Shown one piece after another: positions 22,101 through 34,699 of a stretch of DNA of 64,000 nucleotides. The DNA lies in assembly GCF_001039355.2 (NCBI RefSeq), contig NW_019773892.1, positions 337,357-401,356 on the forward strand, written 5' to 3'. The position numbers were made by a program, and so were the translations under genes. The notes below the pieces were generated by a model that did not search any database, had not been told where the DNA came from, and was given only the letters and a program-made list of their open reading frames with translations. The stretch is from Lingula anatina. Taxonomy: Eukaryota; Brachiopoda; Lingulata; Lingulida; Lingulidae. Position 1 is the first letter of the stretch. The number at the start of each line of letters is the position of its first letter.

Positions 22101-25100
22101 CCGAAGAAACAGAGGACCATTACGTATGAGACGTTTTGTATTTGCAAAGAATTCAGGGGAATGCAACATCTTAAACGCAGCGTCTATTTGATAATAGACA
22201 CTAGACAAAAGGCCATAGACAGTTGACGTCCCCAGGGAGGCCCCGACGAATCGTATCACCTTGAGACAAACCGGGGCTGACAGCCATTCCGGGATCGTTT
22301 GGACAAGTTGAGTCATCACTGCCGTCTTGCCATAGCCAGATTCTCCATGGAGAACAATGGGTCGTCTGAACTGAGGTGACAGTATCAGGTCTCGTATCTT
22401 CTCTAGAACTCGCTCCCGGCCGCAGAACGTGCCCGTATGCGCCATATAAATGTGATGATGATACAAAACCTCAGAGCGTAATTTCCAGTACGCGGTCTTC
22501 TCGTTGTTCGTCTTTTCTTGATGGGCCACATTTATCAATCCTTCCATATCAGCAGTGATCTGCTTTGTCAGTTTATCAATGTACTCAGCGTGATTGAGTT
22601 GGGTGTTAGGATCAATTCCCCTTGGAAACCACACAACAGTTTGAGATGAATATTTAATTTTCAACTTCTTGCGAAGTTTTCTTTTTAGATCCTGTAGAAG
22701 TGAAACTGCCTCGTGATCGACGACGACTTTATCTCCGTGTCTGCGAGTGTCCACGTAGATTCTGGTGGAAGGATCTTGGGCACCAAACTGAAATTTGTCA
22801 ATGTTGGGTATCTCTCTTGCGTAGCACAGAGAACGTCTATTTACTTCTTTGGCTTTAAATATTCCTCTTTCAATTTCTCCTGCAGTAACTGAAAAAGAAA
22901 AGCACTGTTGGTGGTTTTGATAGCTTGCAGTAATACAACGCAGGGTTATTTATGTTTTTACATAGTTTTTAATCTAAAATCAGACCTGTTTATTCTGCCA
23001 AACTCAAATTAAAATTGGAGTTGCGTTTATCGGGAACTGAATAATTATTCTGTTCTTTTCATTGGTAACAAGAAAGAAATCTTCTGGATCATTTCAATTA
23101 TACGCACTAGCTATTTATCACAAATACTTCAAAACATCAACAGTGAAGCAATCTTAACGAGTCCAATACGCCTCAAAGATTCGGCAACACGAGTCATGTG
23201 ACATATTGCGATACGAAATTAAACGAGGTCACCCGGTCAGATTCTCTGATGTATGGCAAACACGCACCTGATACGAAATAGTTGTTCCGCCTTTCTTCGC
23301 TGATCAGTTTCTTCTTGACGGCGTGGTCCACCGCGTGTCTCAATATATGCTGCAATGTGGTGAATATTTTGACCCATTTTGCATGAGCCTCCTTGGCCAA
23401 CTTTTCCTGCTCTGGATCGGTGTTGCCGAAGTGAGGAATCTTCGAATTTATCGGCTATAATAATTATAATAATAATAATAATAATAATAATACTATAAAA
23501 TGATAGCGGAAAGTAATCATTTTATAAATTGAAGAATGCAGTGATTAAATAAAACACTCCAAGTCACACTCGATGACGATATTTCTAAATGAAAAAAGCT
23601 AGATTTCATATCAATTAGCATTTTTTAAAAATATGGACGTCTACTCACTTGTAGCACGTACACTGGAGGCAGCGCGTTGTAATCGGCCAGAAACCATTCA
23701 GTCAATAGATGGCGCTCCAGAATGTCGCGCTCTTCTGCCATGGACATTATGACGTCAAACTCCTTGATGGGTATTTCTACGGGAAATGGGCGGTACCCAT
23801 AGCGGTTTCCCACTAACGCCTGAACAACAGTGAAATTGTCATTAATATGGTTGCACGTGACTCATGAAGAAAAATTGTAGTTTATCTTTCACACTGGCTT
23901 TTGTGGTACGCAGCTAGGCCTTTAATTAAAAAAAAAAAAACGGTCAGTTTATTGATTAAAGCTTAGTAACTAAGGTTACTAAGGGTGTGTTCACCATGAA
24001 CCCTTAGGTAGACCGATTAAAATCCTCAGGAACTCTTGCTGAATTCAATCAGATTAACAGAGTAACAAGCTTCCCCTTGTTTTATCATGTTATAATCAAC
24101 AGCTTTTCTGTGTTTTACTCAACAGCTAGAGGCGGCGTGTTAATCTGTCAACGTGGCACCTAGCGAGAGTCCCCTCCGAGTTTGACCGATCTACATAGCA
24201 CGAGCAGAGCTCCAAGACTTCGTTTGACAACGGTTTATTAAACATAGAACCTACAAAAGACCGCTTATCTCTTTTAATGTTTGAAAAATTGGCATCTAGC
24301 GAGAAATCTGGTGCTGATTTAATTCAAAAATTAATCATCAAAACTAAACTGAAACTCGGTGATTGATTTTAAAAAGGAGTGGCCCTAACGCAACTTGTAC
24401 TTTACATACTACAAAATTGGGTCCTGCTGAGATGCGCTGACACTTCAGAATCTCCTCTTGACATAATCTCTCAGTCGTGTGCTCATTGGTTGCATCGTCG
24501 CCCACGCCCCAGCGCATATCAGCCACTTGGAAGTCAAAACCGAGTTTGCTGCTGTACTGCTTTAAATGCGGAAACACGTCACGGGTCAGCGTGTTACGCT
24601 CTAAAGTCATATCTGTAATAAAAAATTCAAAAGCTGTTGAACAAGCGATTTTAAAAATGTTGCCATGCAAGGTATTAAAATCTTCGTTTTGCTCTAGTGT
24701 CACTTAGTTCCCACTGCATATCATTAAATGGCATAGAGAAAGAAATGGTGACAACTTTAGTCGTTTATGTTTGTAAAAATGTTTTGCGGATTTTTTATTT
24801 ATCTTGAGGCCGATTTCACGATTGACAATAATGGCCAACCACATGCGACGTGGAACAATAAATCATCCCAATGTATTATGTAAAGTTAAAAATAATTTCA
24901 AAAATTACATTATTTTAAATTAAAACCAGTGCAACGTCCAAGTAAACACGAGTGGAAAATCACAAGTTCACTTACAGCTGACCCAAGTTTTGCTTTGACG
25001 GCGTCTCATCCGAGTCCTTTTGATCCGAAACTGAGCTATCATTTTATTACCGGTTTTCATTGGATAACAACGCGTTATGGGCGTGGTCTGACTCGAGGGG

Positions 25101-28100
25101 AGGATATCTTGGGCTTAATGAGCATTAGATGTATTCACCTTTGAATGTTGAACTCAAGAATACTCTGATGACAGAAGAAGGAACAGGCGGCAACTCAGAA
25201 AGATCACCGTGAAGTATCGCCATTGTTTGTCGTATGTTAATATCCCAAGGCTCTGGCGAAGCTAACCAACGGAAGACAACATAACGAACATGTAAATAAG
25301 ATAAAACAGTATGTAATATTAAAGAGTCATAAATTAAATCAAAGTATATAACGGGTTTTCTGTTGATTTTCTCCTTCCTGCTTTAGCTCTACTGTGTTAG
25401 CATCTTAGACCAACATCCAGTGTTTATGAGATAAACAGCCATTTTTTTTAAATTTCAGACCTGGCAATATGATGTACTTAAAATATAAAAACATATTTGA
25501 TATCACTGTTATGATAAGGATCGTTTACATTGAGGCGGATCAAGAGCTATTTTCTGTCAGTCTTCCAAATTATCTTTGTAGATCCAATTTCCAGTTTCCA
25601 GTTCCACAAAAAAAAAAAAAAGTAAGATACCCTCCAGTGTAAACTTTAAAATCTGTCCGTCTTCCGGAAGACCCAGAAGACAGCCTCAATCCGCCCCTGG
25701 TTTAATTTAAAGGCAGTACCTGACATCCTCCCATTAAGGCGTCCGCTTGATGAAGACGGTCTACCGGCACCTGGGACAAGTAGTGATGCGCTTGTGGGAC
25801 GTTCACTAGATAACAAAAATAAAACAAGCAAAGATTACACCTAGTTGGAAGTTAAGCCAGCATTTATTTCTTGAATGGTCCCATAGTTCTCACAGCTTCT
25901 CATCGTGCGAGTAGTAATTATTAATAGTATTTTCGGCTCAAAATGTAATTTGTCAACACTAGACGACAATACAACAGACAGTCTGTTTCCAAAAAGAAGC
26001 TCTAGATTTTAAAATTTGCCTTCTATTTATTACACTCGATATATATATAGGTTATGAACCACATTTATGCAATATTTTACATATATGAAATATTTTATAT
26101 TGCGTCTAAAGAATGAAAGAAATTGCTTACTAGTAGGTTTGAAATCGTACTATCCGTCACTTCAAGTATATTGTTCATATAAAAGCCAAGAGCATATTTT
26201 AGGTCAAAAAGTATTCTGCAATACCCGCCAACTCCTTGCATCCAGCGATATAAGGCCAACAGACTGAATTAATACTGTATATCAAACCACCTCCACCTAC
26301 TATGCGACAGTGCTACCCCCTATTGACTACTTACATACCTGCTTACGTCACTGGGGACGCTGAGCGCCATCTGTTGACGAGATCCCGGGGAAAGTGACGT
26401 CACGTTTCCACTTTGTGCATTTAAACTCTGAAAAAAAAAAAATTAATCAGACTCCCAAATTTGCCTAGGAAAGAAGAAATGACAAGCTTTATTTTAATAA
26501 AATAAATTAAAATTAACACAATAGAACTTACAGCTGAAATGACTTGAGTTTATGAAATGCTAGACGACGAAGAGATATATTACTTATAGGCCCGCTTAGC
26601 TGGACTGCAGGTTAATATAAGATGGATTTTGAAATCGATTATAATTGAAGAAAATCCCCCCTCCCTTCGCGATTGCTACGTCGACCAATGAGTTTCTTCG
26701 TGTACTCTCCATTGTTAACAATGCAAATCAGACTTTTATATAGCAACAGAAAAAAAAATTCTCAGCAATTCACTCATCGTCACAGCTTTAGGTATTCCCT
26801 ATACACAACTGCTTTAGAAAATACTTAAGAAATTCACCATCACTCGTGGGGGGAAATGACCAGTATGTGTCTCCATTACAATAATATTCACAGGGTTTGA
26901 AAGGCCACCTAGACTTAAATATATATAACTCAAGTACCTGTCCGAAACCTGACGACATCGATTTAGAGTACCCTCCTGTGTGGGCTCCCGTGGATCCCTC
27001 TGAAATGATACCTAATCATCTTAAAACCGGCGCACACACTTAAGACACGCTGAGCTACCCTCTAATTATTTTAGCAATACAGCTATTTCAGGCCCGTAGC
27101 CGGGGGGGGGGGGGGGGGGGGGTNNNNNNNNNNNNNNNNNNNNNNNNNNNNNNNNNNNNNNNNNNNNNNNNNNNNNNNNNNNNNNNNNNNNNNNNNNNNN
27201 NNNNNNNNNNNNNNNNNNNNNNNNNNNNNNNNNNNNNNNNNNNNNNNNNNNNNNNNNNNNNNNNNNNNNNNNNNNNNNNNNNNNNNNNNNNNNNNNNNNN
27301 NNNNNNNNNNNNNNNNNNNNNNNNNNNNNNNNNNNNNNNNNNNNNNNNNNNNNNNNNNNNNNNNNNNNNNNNNNNNNNNNNNNNNNNNNNNNNNNNNNNN
27401 NNNNNNNNNNNNNNNNNNNNNNNNNNNNNNNNNNNNNNNNNNNNNNNNNNNNNNNNNNNNNNNNNNNNNNNNNNNNNNNNNNNNNNNNNNNNNNNNNNNN
27501 NNNNNNNNNNNNNNNNNNNNNNNNNNNNNNNNNNNNNNNNNNNNNNNNNNNNNNNNNNNNNNNNNNNNNNNNNNNNNNNNNNNNNNNNNNNNNNNNNNNN
27601 NNNNNNNNNNNNNNNNNNNNNNNNNNNNNNNNNNNNNNNNNNNNNNNNNNNNCGGGGGGTTCGAAAGAACCGCCCCTTTTGCTGGGAAAAGGTCCACTCT
27701 GGGTAAAATTTGATCAAGGTACAAGAAGTTTTCATGGGAAAAGGTCCACTTTTTCAGAAAAAGAACCCCCCTTTTGATATTGCTGGCTACGGGCCTGTAT
27801 TTAAAATCGTTAAAAAAATCTCATTAGTATTTAGAGGACCAATCGTCACCTCCATTTAGCCTTTGTCATGGTTCGTTTCCAAAGGAAATATCAGTAAGTA
27901 ATTATTTCACATAATGTTTTTTATTCTTATGGACATTCACAGAAAGAAATTTGTGAAAAAAAATCCGTATAGTTTATACCTGAGAATTTTCTTCTCGGAG
28001 AGGACAGTGAGCCTGAATTATCTGTGTCTGTTACTATAATGCTACCAGTATCACTTCTTGTGCGACTAACAGACTTTGGACGACATCTGAAATAAATAAA

Positions 28101-31100
28101 TAAACAAATAAAAACAAATAAATAATAATATAAATAAATAAGCAATGCTGATTTAAGCAAAATTATACTCGGACTTATGAAGGTTTTTATTACGTCACCA
28201 GTTGTCTAAACTAAACAGATCTTCCGGTGCACGTGATACAGATTGGAGTAACGAACTCAGCCGAGTTTTCCCGAATGGGGGCCTACCTATCTGTTGTGGT
28301 TGGGACAGGTCCTGATGGACTGGTGGCGAAAGGAAATGGGGAAGCTCCGTCCTGGGACTGCAATAGATAAGTACACAACGTATTAAAGAGTTTTTATGAA
28401 CCATACAGATTGCTCTGTAGATAAAAAAGAAAAACTGGTGACGTAGGACGCATTCCCATAGATTTTAGATCGATCTATCCCCCTGGGGGGTCTCACTAGA
28501 TTACTGTCAGATAACCCGGCTTAAATGCCCGTCCCGCCTACTACAAGCTGTAAGGGGGTAATTAACTTTCGTGCCCGCTCGGCTGACAGCTATTAAGCGT
28601 GAACCCCCAGGGAGTTAGGTCGATCTAGTTGTATCGATCTAATATCTGGGAATGGGGTAATAAAATAGACGATTTTGCTTCTGCGCGCTCTATATAGGCC
28701 TATACGCCACTTCATAATATCACTTCGCAAATATTGAGATTCGTGTAGAAATATAACTGCATATTCTAAATTTTCACCTTAATGATAAAAAAATCCCATT
28801 AGTAAAACGAAATAGGTGACACGGTAAAAAAAAAATCTCGTTTCCATCCCACACCGCAACCCCTCTGTTGACTTCAACAAGATCATCGTACATGTAGTTC
28901 TGCAGTCGTGCAACCATTATCCGCAAGATCAGGCCTACCCAACTACCAGACTCGGCACCTACGGATCCAGAATAAACCGGTATATCAGACCACACTACCC
29001 GTTCTCAAGGTGTGTGTCAGATCGCATTACAGAGTATCATACCCCATCACAAATTTTGTAAGCCTACCTGTCATCCGGGTATCGCGCCTCGTTTTCGTCA
29101 AGTAGGAGTCGTATGAATACAACAACATGGAAATCGGCAATCCTCGGCTCATTCCGCAAGCTCCATACTATTGTCGAATGCTGAGACATCGGAGTAGTTC
29201 CGAGTGACAACATGGCGACAGACGACTCACTGAATCTCGTCCAGAAAATATTTAACCCCCGACAGAATATGCTTTCGCTATCAAAATTAGGTCTACTTTT
29301 CTAAATGAATATATAAGTTTGCAAGTTCTTATTTTCAAAACATCATTGGCTATGTTCGAACCTAAATTTTATGTTAAAAATTGCGGTATTGTCAGATTTA
29401 AGCATAAACAGGGAAAATTGCAGCAGCGCATGAATCTAGATGAGATGCACTACTTTTCAACCCCGCTTTAGACCACGGTGGAAGTGACGAACAAAAGATT
29501 CAGACGTGGTATAACTCGCATAACCGCACGTCTCGCATGAATGCGTTATAACCCGCTAATGGACCCGTGGTCTAAATAAGATAGATCCCTCGTCAGCGAG
29601 GGTTATGTGACATCCACTCGTGCTTCGCACTCGTGTATGCCACATAACCCTCGCTGACTCGGGGTCTATCTATTACTACGATCATCGCTATCACATCGCG
29701 CACCCGGCAAAATCGGTGTGGTGGCTGATACTCTGTAATGCGATCTGACACACACCTTGAAAACGGGTAGTGTGGTCTGATATACCGGTTTATTCTGGAT
29801 CCGTAGGTGCCGAGTCTGGTAGTTGGTTAGGCCTGAAGATGAAAACATCTAGATCACAACTATATTAAAAGTCCCTGTCTGTTGACGTCACCTTAACATT
29901 AACCAGTCAAGGTTTATATCTGTAGCTTAGCGCAAATTGAAAGGGTGTCCCCTTTTATATTCATTAAAAGAAAAATCGGGAGAAACTTACCTTTTTCAGG
30001 AGCAGCGACACGGATTTGGAATACCCTCTTGCTCGTGCTCCCATAGATGTCTCTATTAAAAAAAAAGAACCGAGGTGTCAGATAACGCCCATAGGGAACT
30101 GTTTTAAGGTAATGAAACTTTTTTTGTATTGACTTATGTTACTGATTACGCGAGGTAAAAACTAAATAACTTTTATTTTCTTCATATCCTTATTATCTCT
30201 TCCTATTACTAACATTACAGATATAGCTTCGATCCAGATAATATGAAAAAACAACAACACATTTTGGAATAGTTGTAGGGAGAAGTACAGAAAAAAGAAA
30301 TGACAAATACCAAGAAATCAATCAATAAATAGCTTACTAAATTGACTAACAGATTTAAACTCGCCTCAAGCTGAAATGCTGGATCCACCATTATTATATC
30401 AATAAAACAGCATTTTTTGTTTTGTTGTCCACAAAGTATGATTTGCACGAATATAAATGTTTTTATTATCAAGATGTAGTGTGGTCTCTTCCACCTCCCT
30501 CTACCTGTACCTTTGTTTTAATGTTTTTAGCTGTGAGAATCGCTCTGCTTACTTTTCCGAAGGCAGCGCATTTGAATTCAGTCAAAAATTGCTTTTCTCA
30601 TACAATTTTATGTAGTACCCATGAGCGTGATACATTATCCCATGTAATTTTTACCTATCTGAACAAACTACTGCTGAATCTACCATTCAGCACTATTAAA
30701 AAGAAAAAAAATCAAAAAGAAATGCCAAGGGCTTTGAATAGCCACTTACGATGTAATACGAACTACTCTAAATAAACCACTCTAGCTTAACAGCCCAGTT
30801 CCTTTGACAAGTCATTGTTAAATAAACAAGCACTATTAGCCTCTCTCTCAATACAACTGCTCAGGTAAATACCAAGATGTTTCCCTAGCGCTGAATAAAT
30901 ATGGCGTTTAACCAGAAATTATAAAGGAGGGAGACAAAGCTACACAACCTCACATAGCCTGTGTTAACTCCGAGGTTTCATTTAAATAAAGTTGTTATCG
31001 GTCCAGTGCATTGTATATTAATAATATTTTGTAAATAAAGCGCAACATCTGAATGAAATTGAGAAAGACATTGGGCGTACGGAAGACGGGGCAAACTTTT

Positions 31101-31759
31101 GGCCCAATGCTCTTTTGTAAAACAGGGATCTGCATCGTTTTAAATAAAACTGACGCTTGGCGTTCTCAAACACCATGTGAGGCTTCCCGAGATCGGTTAG
31201 TTGAACCAGGGAATTATATCCGATATAATTCCCTGGTTGAACTCGGGCTTTTTCACAACCAAGTTGATTAAATATGTCTCGCAATTGTCTAATGGATTCC
31301 TAACTCCCGCGTGCGTCTTCCCCACAGGAGCAGAGCAATGAAATCTTTAAATGATCAGAAAATTACGTGGCATGCTTTCACGTGGGTCGCACCATACTTG
31401 ATCCGTGGCTCAGTTAGTGTGCGGATCAACGTGGTCGTGAACAGAGCCCCATAAGTCTCTTATACTATAAATGCAGGAGGGGGGTTAGTGCCAGAAAAAA
31501 ATTAAGGGGAGGGTACGTGCGTGTTGGAGGCTGATGAAGGTTTACAACTTACGCAAGTATGTTATTTATACTACCTGTGGTCCTCAGCTCGACGCTGGCT
31601 GAAGGTAACGTAAGAGAACTGGTTTATTGAAGACATTATCGTAACATACACCTCAGCCTTTATAACATTTTGTCTTTAGTAAAATTACTGGCGTACGTTT
31701 CATCAAGACATGGATACTCACTCACCTTTACCTGACACTTTCCTGCCCGGGTAAGCCAT
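19153..31759 (-). CDS. DUF4062-NACHT-WD repeat protein (NWD1/NWD2-like), 13 exons, 1544 aa
   Basis: Exons: 31726-31759 (ATG), 29991-30052, 28287-28357, 27980-28086, 26938-26999, 26339-26427, 25720-25805, 25139-25252, 24410-24612, 23649-23819, 23268-23454, 19698-22888, 19153-19410 (TGA). All twelve junctions use GT-AG and keep phase; 4635 nt in total. Residues 1-195 are Ser/Pro-rich and probably disordered. About 196-330 is a DUF4062-type domain (VIRVFLSSTF, MTLERNTLTRDVFPHL, DMRWGV, GPNFVALVGNRYGYRP). The NACHT ATPase follows, with P-loop GESGYGKT (577-584) and Walker B VVILDALNQL (about 669-678), then helical repeats and a C-terminal WD40-like region (about 1130-1544). Order and length fit NWD1-type NACHT proteins, STAND ATPases of the cytosol. 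The paralogue (NWD1 or NWD2) is unresolved. The N gap lies in the intron between exons 4 and 5, so a missing exon there cannot be excluded. Confidence 0.9.
25535..25699. mobile_element. MITE family 2, copy a (GGCGGAT...ATCCGCCCCTG)
   Basis: The ends are inverted (AGGCGGATC left, ATCCGCCCC-type right). The interior shares CTTCCAAATTATCTTTGT and GTCTTCCGGAAGAC with the copy at 50359-50526. It ends only about 20 bp from the donor of NACHT-WD exon 7 (25720), so it lies within the intron right beside a splice site. Confidence 0.75.
26428..26937. other. NACHT-WD intron, no internal feature
   Basis: Intron between exons 5 (26938-26999) and 6 (26339-26427). The acceptor has a pyrimidine run before TTTTTCAG. 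Nothing else recognised. Confidence 0.6.
27089..27797. mobile_element. TIR element interrupted by a 530-base assembly gap
   Basis: The left end is CAGGCCCGTAGCCGG followed by a long G run; the right end is CTGGCTACGGGCCTG, its near-perfect inverse. Flanking TATTT occurs on both sides (27084-27088, 27798-27802), consistent with a 5-bp target duplication. Bases 27123-27652 are N, so the interior is unknown; the G homopolymer probably caused the gap. Lies in an intron of the NACHT-WD gene. Confidence 0.75.
28452..28653. mobile_element. MITE family 1, copy c (202 bp, opposite orientation)
   Basis: Starts ATTCCCATAGATTTTAGATC and ends with ATCTGGGAAT. The interior is the reverse complement of copies a and b. 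Situated in the intron upstream of NACHT-WD exon 3. Confidence 0.85.
29467..29576. mobile_element. 110-bp palindromic MITE with 12-bp TIRs
   Basis: Starts TTTAGACCACGG and ends CCGTGGTCTAAA, a perfect inverse. Non-coding. Located inside the larger fold-back structure. Confidence 0.7.
29579..29672. repeat. Long hairpin with GTGCTTCGCAC apex
   Basis: The left half (TAGATCCC, CAGCGAGGGTTATGTG, CACTCG) is mirrored by the right half (CGAGTG/CGTG, CACATAACCCTCGCTG, GGGTCTA) around a GTGCTTCGCAC centre. Arms are about 40 bp with a few mismatches. Confidence 0.75.
30053..31725. other. First intron of the NACHT-WD gene
   Basis: Contains a palindrome at 31199-31243 and otherwise unremarkable AT-rich sequence. 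Open frames on either strand are not supported as exons. Confidence 0.6.
31199..31243. repeat. 45-bp near-perfect palindrome
   Basis: Arms of 22 bp (AGTTGAACCAGGGAATTATA then TC, and its inverse) around a single central C, with one mismatch. Could form a cruciform or hairpin, or be an inverted insertion junction. Confidence 0.85.
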
Positions 31760-32403
31760 CCCCTTTTTTCACCTCAGTGTGTCCTAAGTCAACATTTTCT
31801 CAAACAATTCGTTAACATTTATCACAGGTAAAATACCCTCACACATGAGATCAACGTGTCTATCATAAGATTGATTGAGACTCTACATGTACATCCATTG
31901 AGGTAACGACAGGGAAAACCTGTGTGCTCTCGGATCACTGAGGAAAACTCAAGGTACCCGAGTACATGTTCTTGATATTAATACCTGGGGTAATGGTTGT
32001 TGTTGCAGTAGTGCGGGTCTTCGCTGACTCATGTCAATAGTTACGCTATTGTCATAAAAATGTCGGTCTCCTTCCCTTTTTGTTGGGTTTCTATTTGTAA
32101 GTCGAGATTCAGTTACGCAGTAAGTGCACGGTGTTTAAGTAAGTGACGTCACACCTGAGCTAGACCGGGAAATGAAGATGTACCCCTTTTGCATTTTTTT
32201 TATTAGGTTAATTGATGTACGATAACAAAATCAACTATGTTAGTAATCAAATAAAATATTATAAAATTGGTGCTCAGAGAGTTATAGGTTTCTTTGTTGT
32301 TATATTATATAAATGCTTATCTTGATTATTTTACCGCGTGTTTTTGGTTCATTTACATTTTCTTCACCGAATTTTTGCAAACGTCAAAGGTGCCCTCTCT
32401 ATT

Positions 32404-32439
<36 letters not shown>

Positions 32440-32465
32440 CACTCCCTCAGTCTGTATCACCCTCT

Positions 32466-32505
<40 letters not shown>

Positions 32506-33047
32506 TGGGGTGTGGGGGTTTATTTTATCAGTATACCTACTTTATACTCTTTAATGTACGTTATATACCGCATATTATACCGGTATTGATGGCAAAATGA
32601 GTGAATAATTTATTGCCAATATACCAGATTCTAAGAAAAATGTGCTACAACAATGCTGAATAATTTAAAATGACTTATAAGGGATCCTTGATTTTTCAAA
32701 CCGAGAGAATTTTAAGTAAGACGGCCATCTATGAAAATGAGAATTTGCATAATAATAATAATAATGGCAATAATATTGACAATATAATGGCTAAAAACTT
32801 AAAGAAGGATAAAAACAAACAATTTCAAACATTTTGAATATCTTTTTATATTTTTTAAATATTTTGATCATGTTTGAATATATATCTATATTAATGGGAA
32901 GGAGAACAGCTTGGCCTTTGTGGATTCGACATGTTCAGAAAAAAGTACAATTTACACCCTTAACAAGCCTAGAATGATGTTCCAGTTTGAAAAATGAAAA
33001 AAAACAACATAAAACGAGATGTTGTGAGAAATGTGATCATAAAACCA
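31760..33047. other. Intergenic region between the NACHT-WD gene and the sulfotransferase cluster
   Basis: 5' flank of the NACHT-WD gene and 3' flank of sulfotransferase copy 1. Two (GT)n microsatellites lie at about 32407-32436 and 32469-32499; frames across them are low-complexity artefacts. A clear TATA element or CpG-rich promoter was not identified. Confidence 0.6.
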
Positions 33048-34050
33048 TCAATCCATTTTTGTCAGATCGTATCCGAACAGCTGTGCATCCGTTCTGAAAA
33101 CCTCCAGCAACCTGCGTAGATCTGCTTCCTCCACCTCAGCGTAGCTCTCTTTCATTTTTTGTGCCGTGTCACCGTGAACACTGTGACGAAAAGCAGTATC
33201 GTTCACGGATTCCAGAGATGGAAATGTGAAATTTGCACCGATTAATTTCAAGAAGTTTGAGGCGTCTTCTTGTTCTTCTAAATGGCCAATGATATCATAT
33301 TGAACAGAACAAGGGTCGCAAAGCTGGAAATATTCAGCCCAGTGGTTGTCTCCCAATCTTTTCTCTCGAATAAGGACCCCTTTATATGGGTCATAGCTCT
33401 TTATGATAAACCCAACAAAACTCTTTAATGAGACGGTACCACCATTTTGTGTTTTAAGCATTTTGAAAAGATTGGCCAAAACTGTATTTCCATCTGCCAA
33501 CATTCTGTACGCTGATAATAGTCGAACTAACGGATGTCGCACAAATACTACTTTGAGATAGTCCCTAAGTATTACTTCTCTTTTCCTACGATTGAGGTCT
33601 TCAAAATGAGTAATAGCGCGGTAGAATCTTCTTGACTCCTCTTGTACTTCAAACAAAGTTGTTGATGGTGCAAGTTTTCCAGCCAGACGAAGAAATACAA
33701 AGCGCCAATTCATTATTGCAACTTTCGGAATACCACAGAATAGTATCTTCTTTTCGTCATCCACATATCCAAATGTTAAATTGCATACTCCAGTAGCAAA
33801 TGGAGGCGTTGGTCTTGATTTTGAACCAGACTGATTTATTAGTCTTTGACATTGTGCCATTACGTCGTATTTTCTGCGGCTCATTTTTTCTAACCATGTT
33901 TTAGGTACATCGTTCCATTTAAGTTGATTGAAACGGTATGCAAGTTCTTGTGTTGAATCAGGAACGTTACTGGTATGCTTATGAACTCCAGGCTCCCATT
34001 TATCGTGCACCCTAAAAAGACAAGTGCTATTAATAATATTAGAAGCGCAT

Positions 34051-34102
<52 letters not shown>

Positions 34103-34605
34103 AAGAGAGAAAGAGAGAGAGAGAGAGACTAGAGTTTGTGCTAATAAAAATAAAATATATGCATTCGCCTATTTATATTTATATATGAAGTCATCATGGT
34201 ATCTACCAGTACACCCTTACCTTTAAAACCGTGTTTCCATTTTTTCAATTTTTTGAGGTTTCAGTGTTTTTATATAGATTTTCATTACACCGAAATGGTT
34301 GAAGTCAGCTGAACCAAACCTTGCCACATTTTGATAGGTTTGTCTAGTTCTTTCTTGTACACCCACAAAGGAAGAACAGTACTTCCATAACAAGAAGATC
34401 TACTTGATGCAGGTTATTAATTTTGGTTTATTATCAAAAGTATATGTTAGCAAACGTTACCACTGCCCTGCTTGTATAAAAAGTTTAACAACGATGAAAA
34501 ATCATTTTGGCTACACTCCACTTACCATGACCGAAATCCGTGGGTAAACAGGACATAAACAACTAATACGCAAACCATCAATACGCTCAGCCGCTGTAGT
34601 CTCAT
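33048..34605 (-). CDS. Carbohydrate sulfotransferase (CHST8-14 family), copy 1, 347 aa
   Basis: Predicted Golgi type II membrane enzyme that moves sulfate from PAPS to a glycan hydroxyl. Exon 34526-34605 (ATG, MRLQRLSVLMVCVLVVYVLF) encodes a short cytosolic tail and signal anchor and ends TCATG|GTAAG. Exon 33048-34011, after TTTTTAG, completes a Trp codon and encodes the luminal domain. PKVAIMNW (about 122-129) matches the PAPS 5'-phosphosulfate loop, RHPLVRLLSAYR (185-196) the 3'-phosphate motif, and HWAEYFQLCDPCSVQYDIIG (250-269) the HW..C.PC..YD.IG signature of chondroitin/dermatan/HNK-1 type enzymes. Length equals the usual 340-360. A (GT)n(GA)n tract lies just upstream of the acceptor. 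Acceptor sugar cannot be inferred. Confidence 0.92.
34054..34128. repeat. (GT)n(GA)n microsatellite in the copy 1 intron
   Basis: About 40 bases of GT followed by about 35 of GA-rich repeat, 40-110 bp upstream of the catalytic-exon acceptor (on the coding strand: TC-rich then CA). Equivalent tracts occur at the same place in copies 2, 3 (short) and 4, but not copy 5. Confidence 0.9.
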
Positions 34606-34699
34606 CTCGACTCCGTTTTCTCTTTTCCATTAATGCTTAGGCATATAATATAATATTTGATATGTATTTTACAGAAGTTGCTACAGACAAAACCGCAGT

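Larger units (their letters stand above)
28931..29833. mobile_element. Fold-back element with about 110-bp inverted arms
   Basis: Arms at about 28931-29039 and 29725-29833 are near-identical inverted repeats (CTACCAGACTCGGCACCTAC on the left, its inverse on the right). Inside are two further palindromic units: 29467-29576 (TTTAGACCACGG ... CCGTGGTCTAAA) and a hairpin at 29579-29672. Nested in the intron between NACHT-WD exons 2 and 3. Short frames reading into both arms are shadows of this repeat. Confidence 0.75.

Noticed and set aside
27083-27735. Two open frames of about 214 codons across the N gap
   Set aside because: They consist almost entirely of undetermined bases.
28908-29848. Two similar frames (NYQTRHLRIQNKPVYQTT) on opposite strands
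   Set aside because: They are the arms of the fold-back element.
32294-32600. Three Cys/Val-rich frames in 32.3-32.6 kb
   Set aside because: Translations of (GT)n microsatellites.
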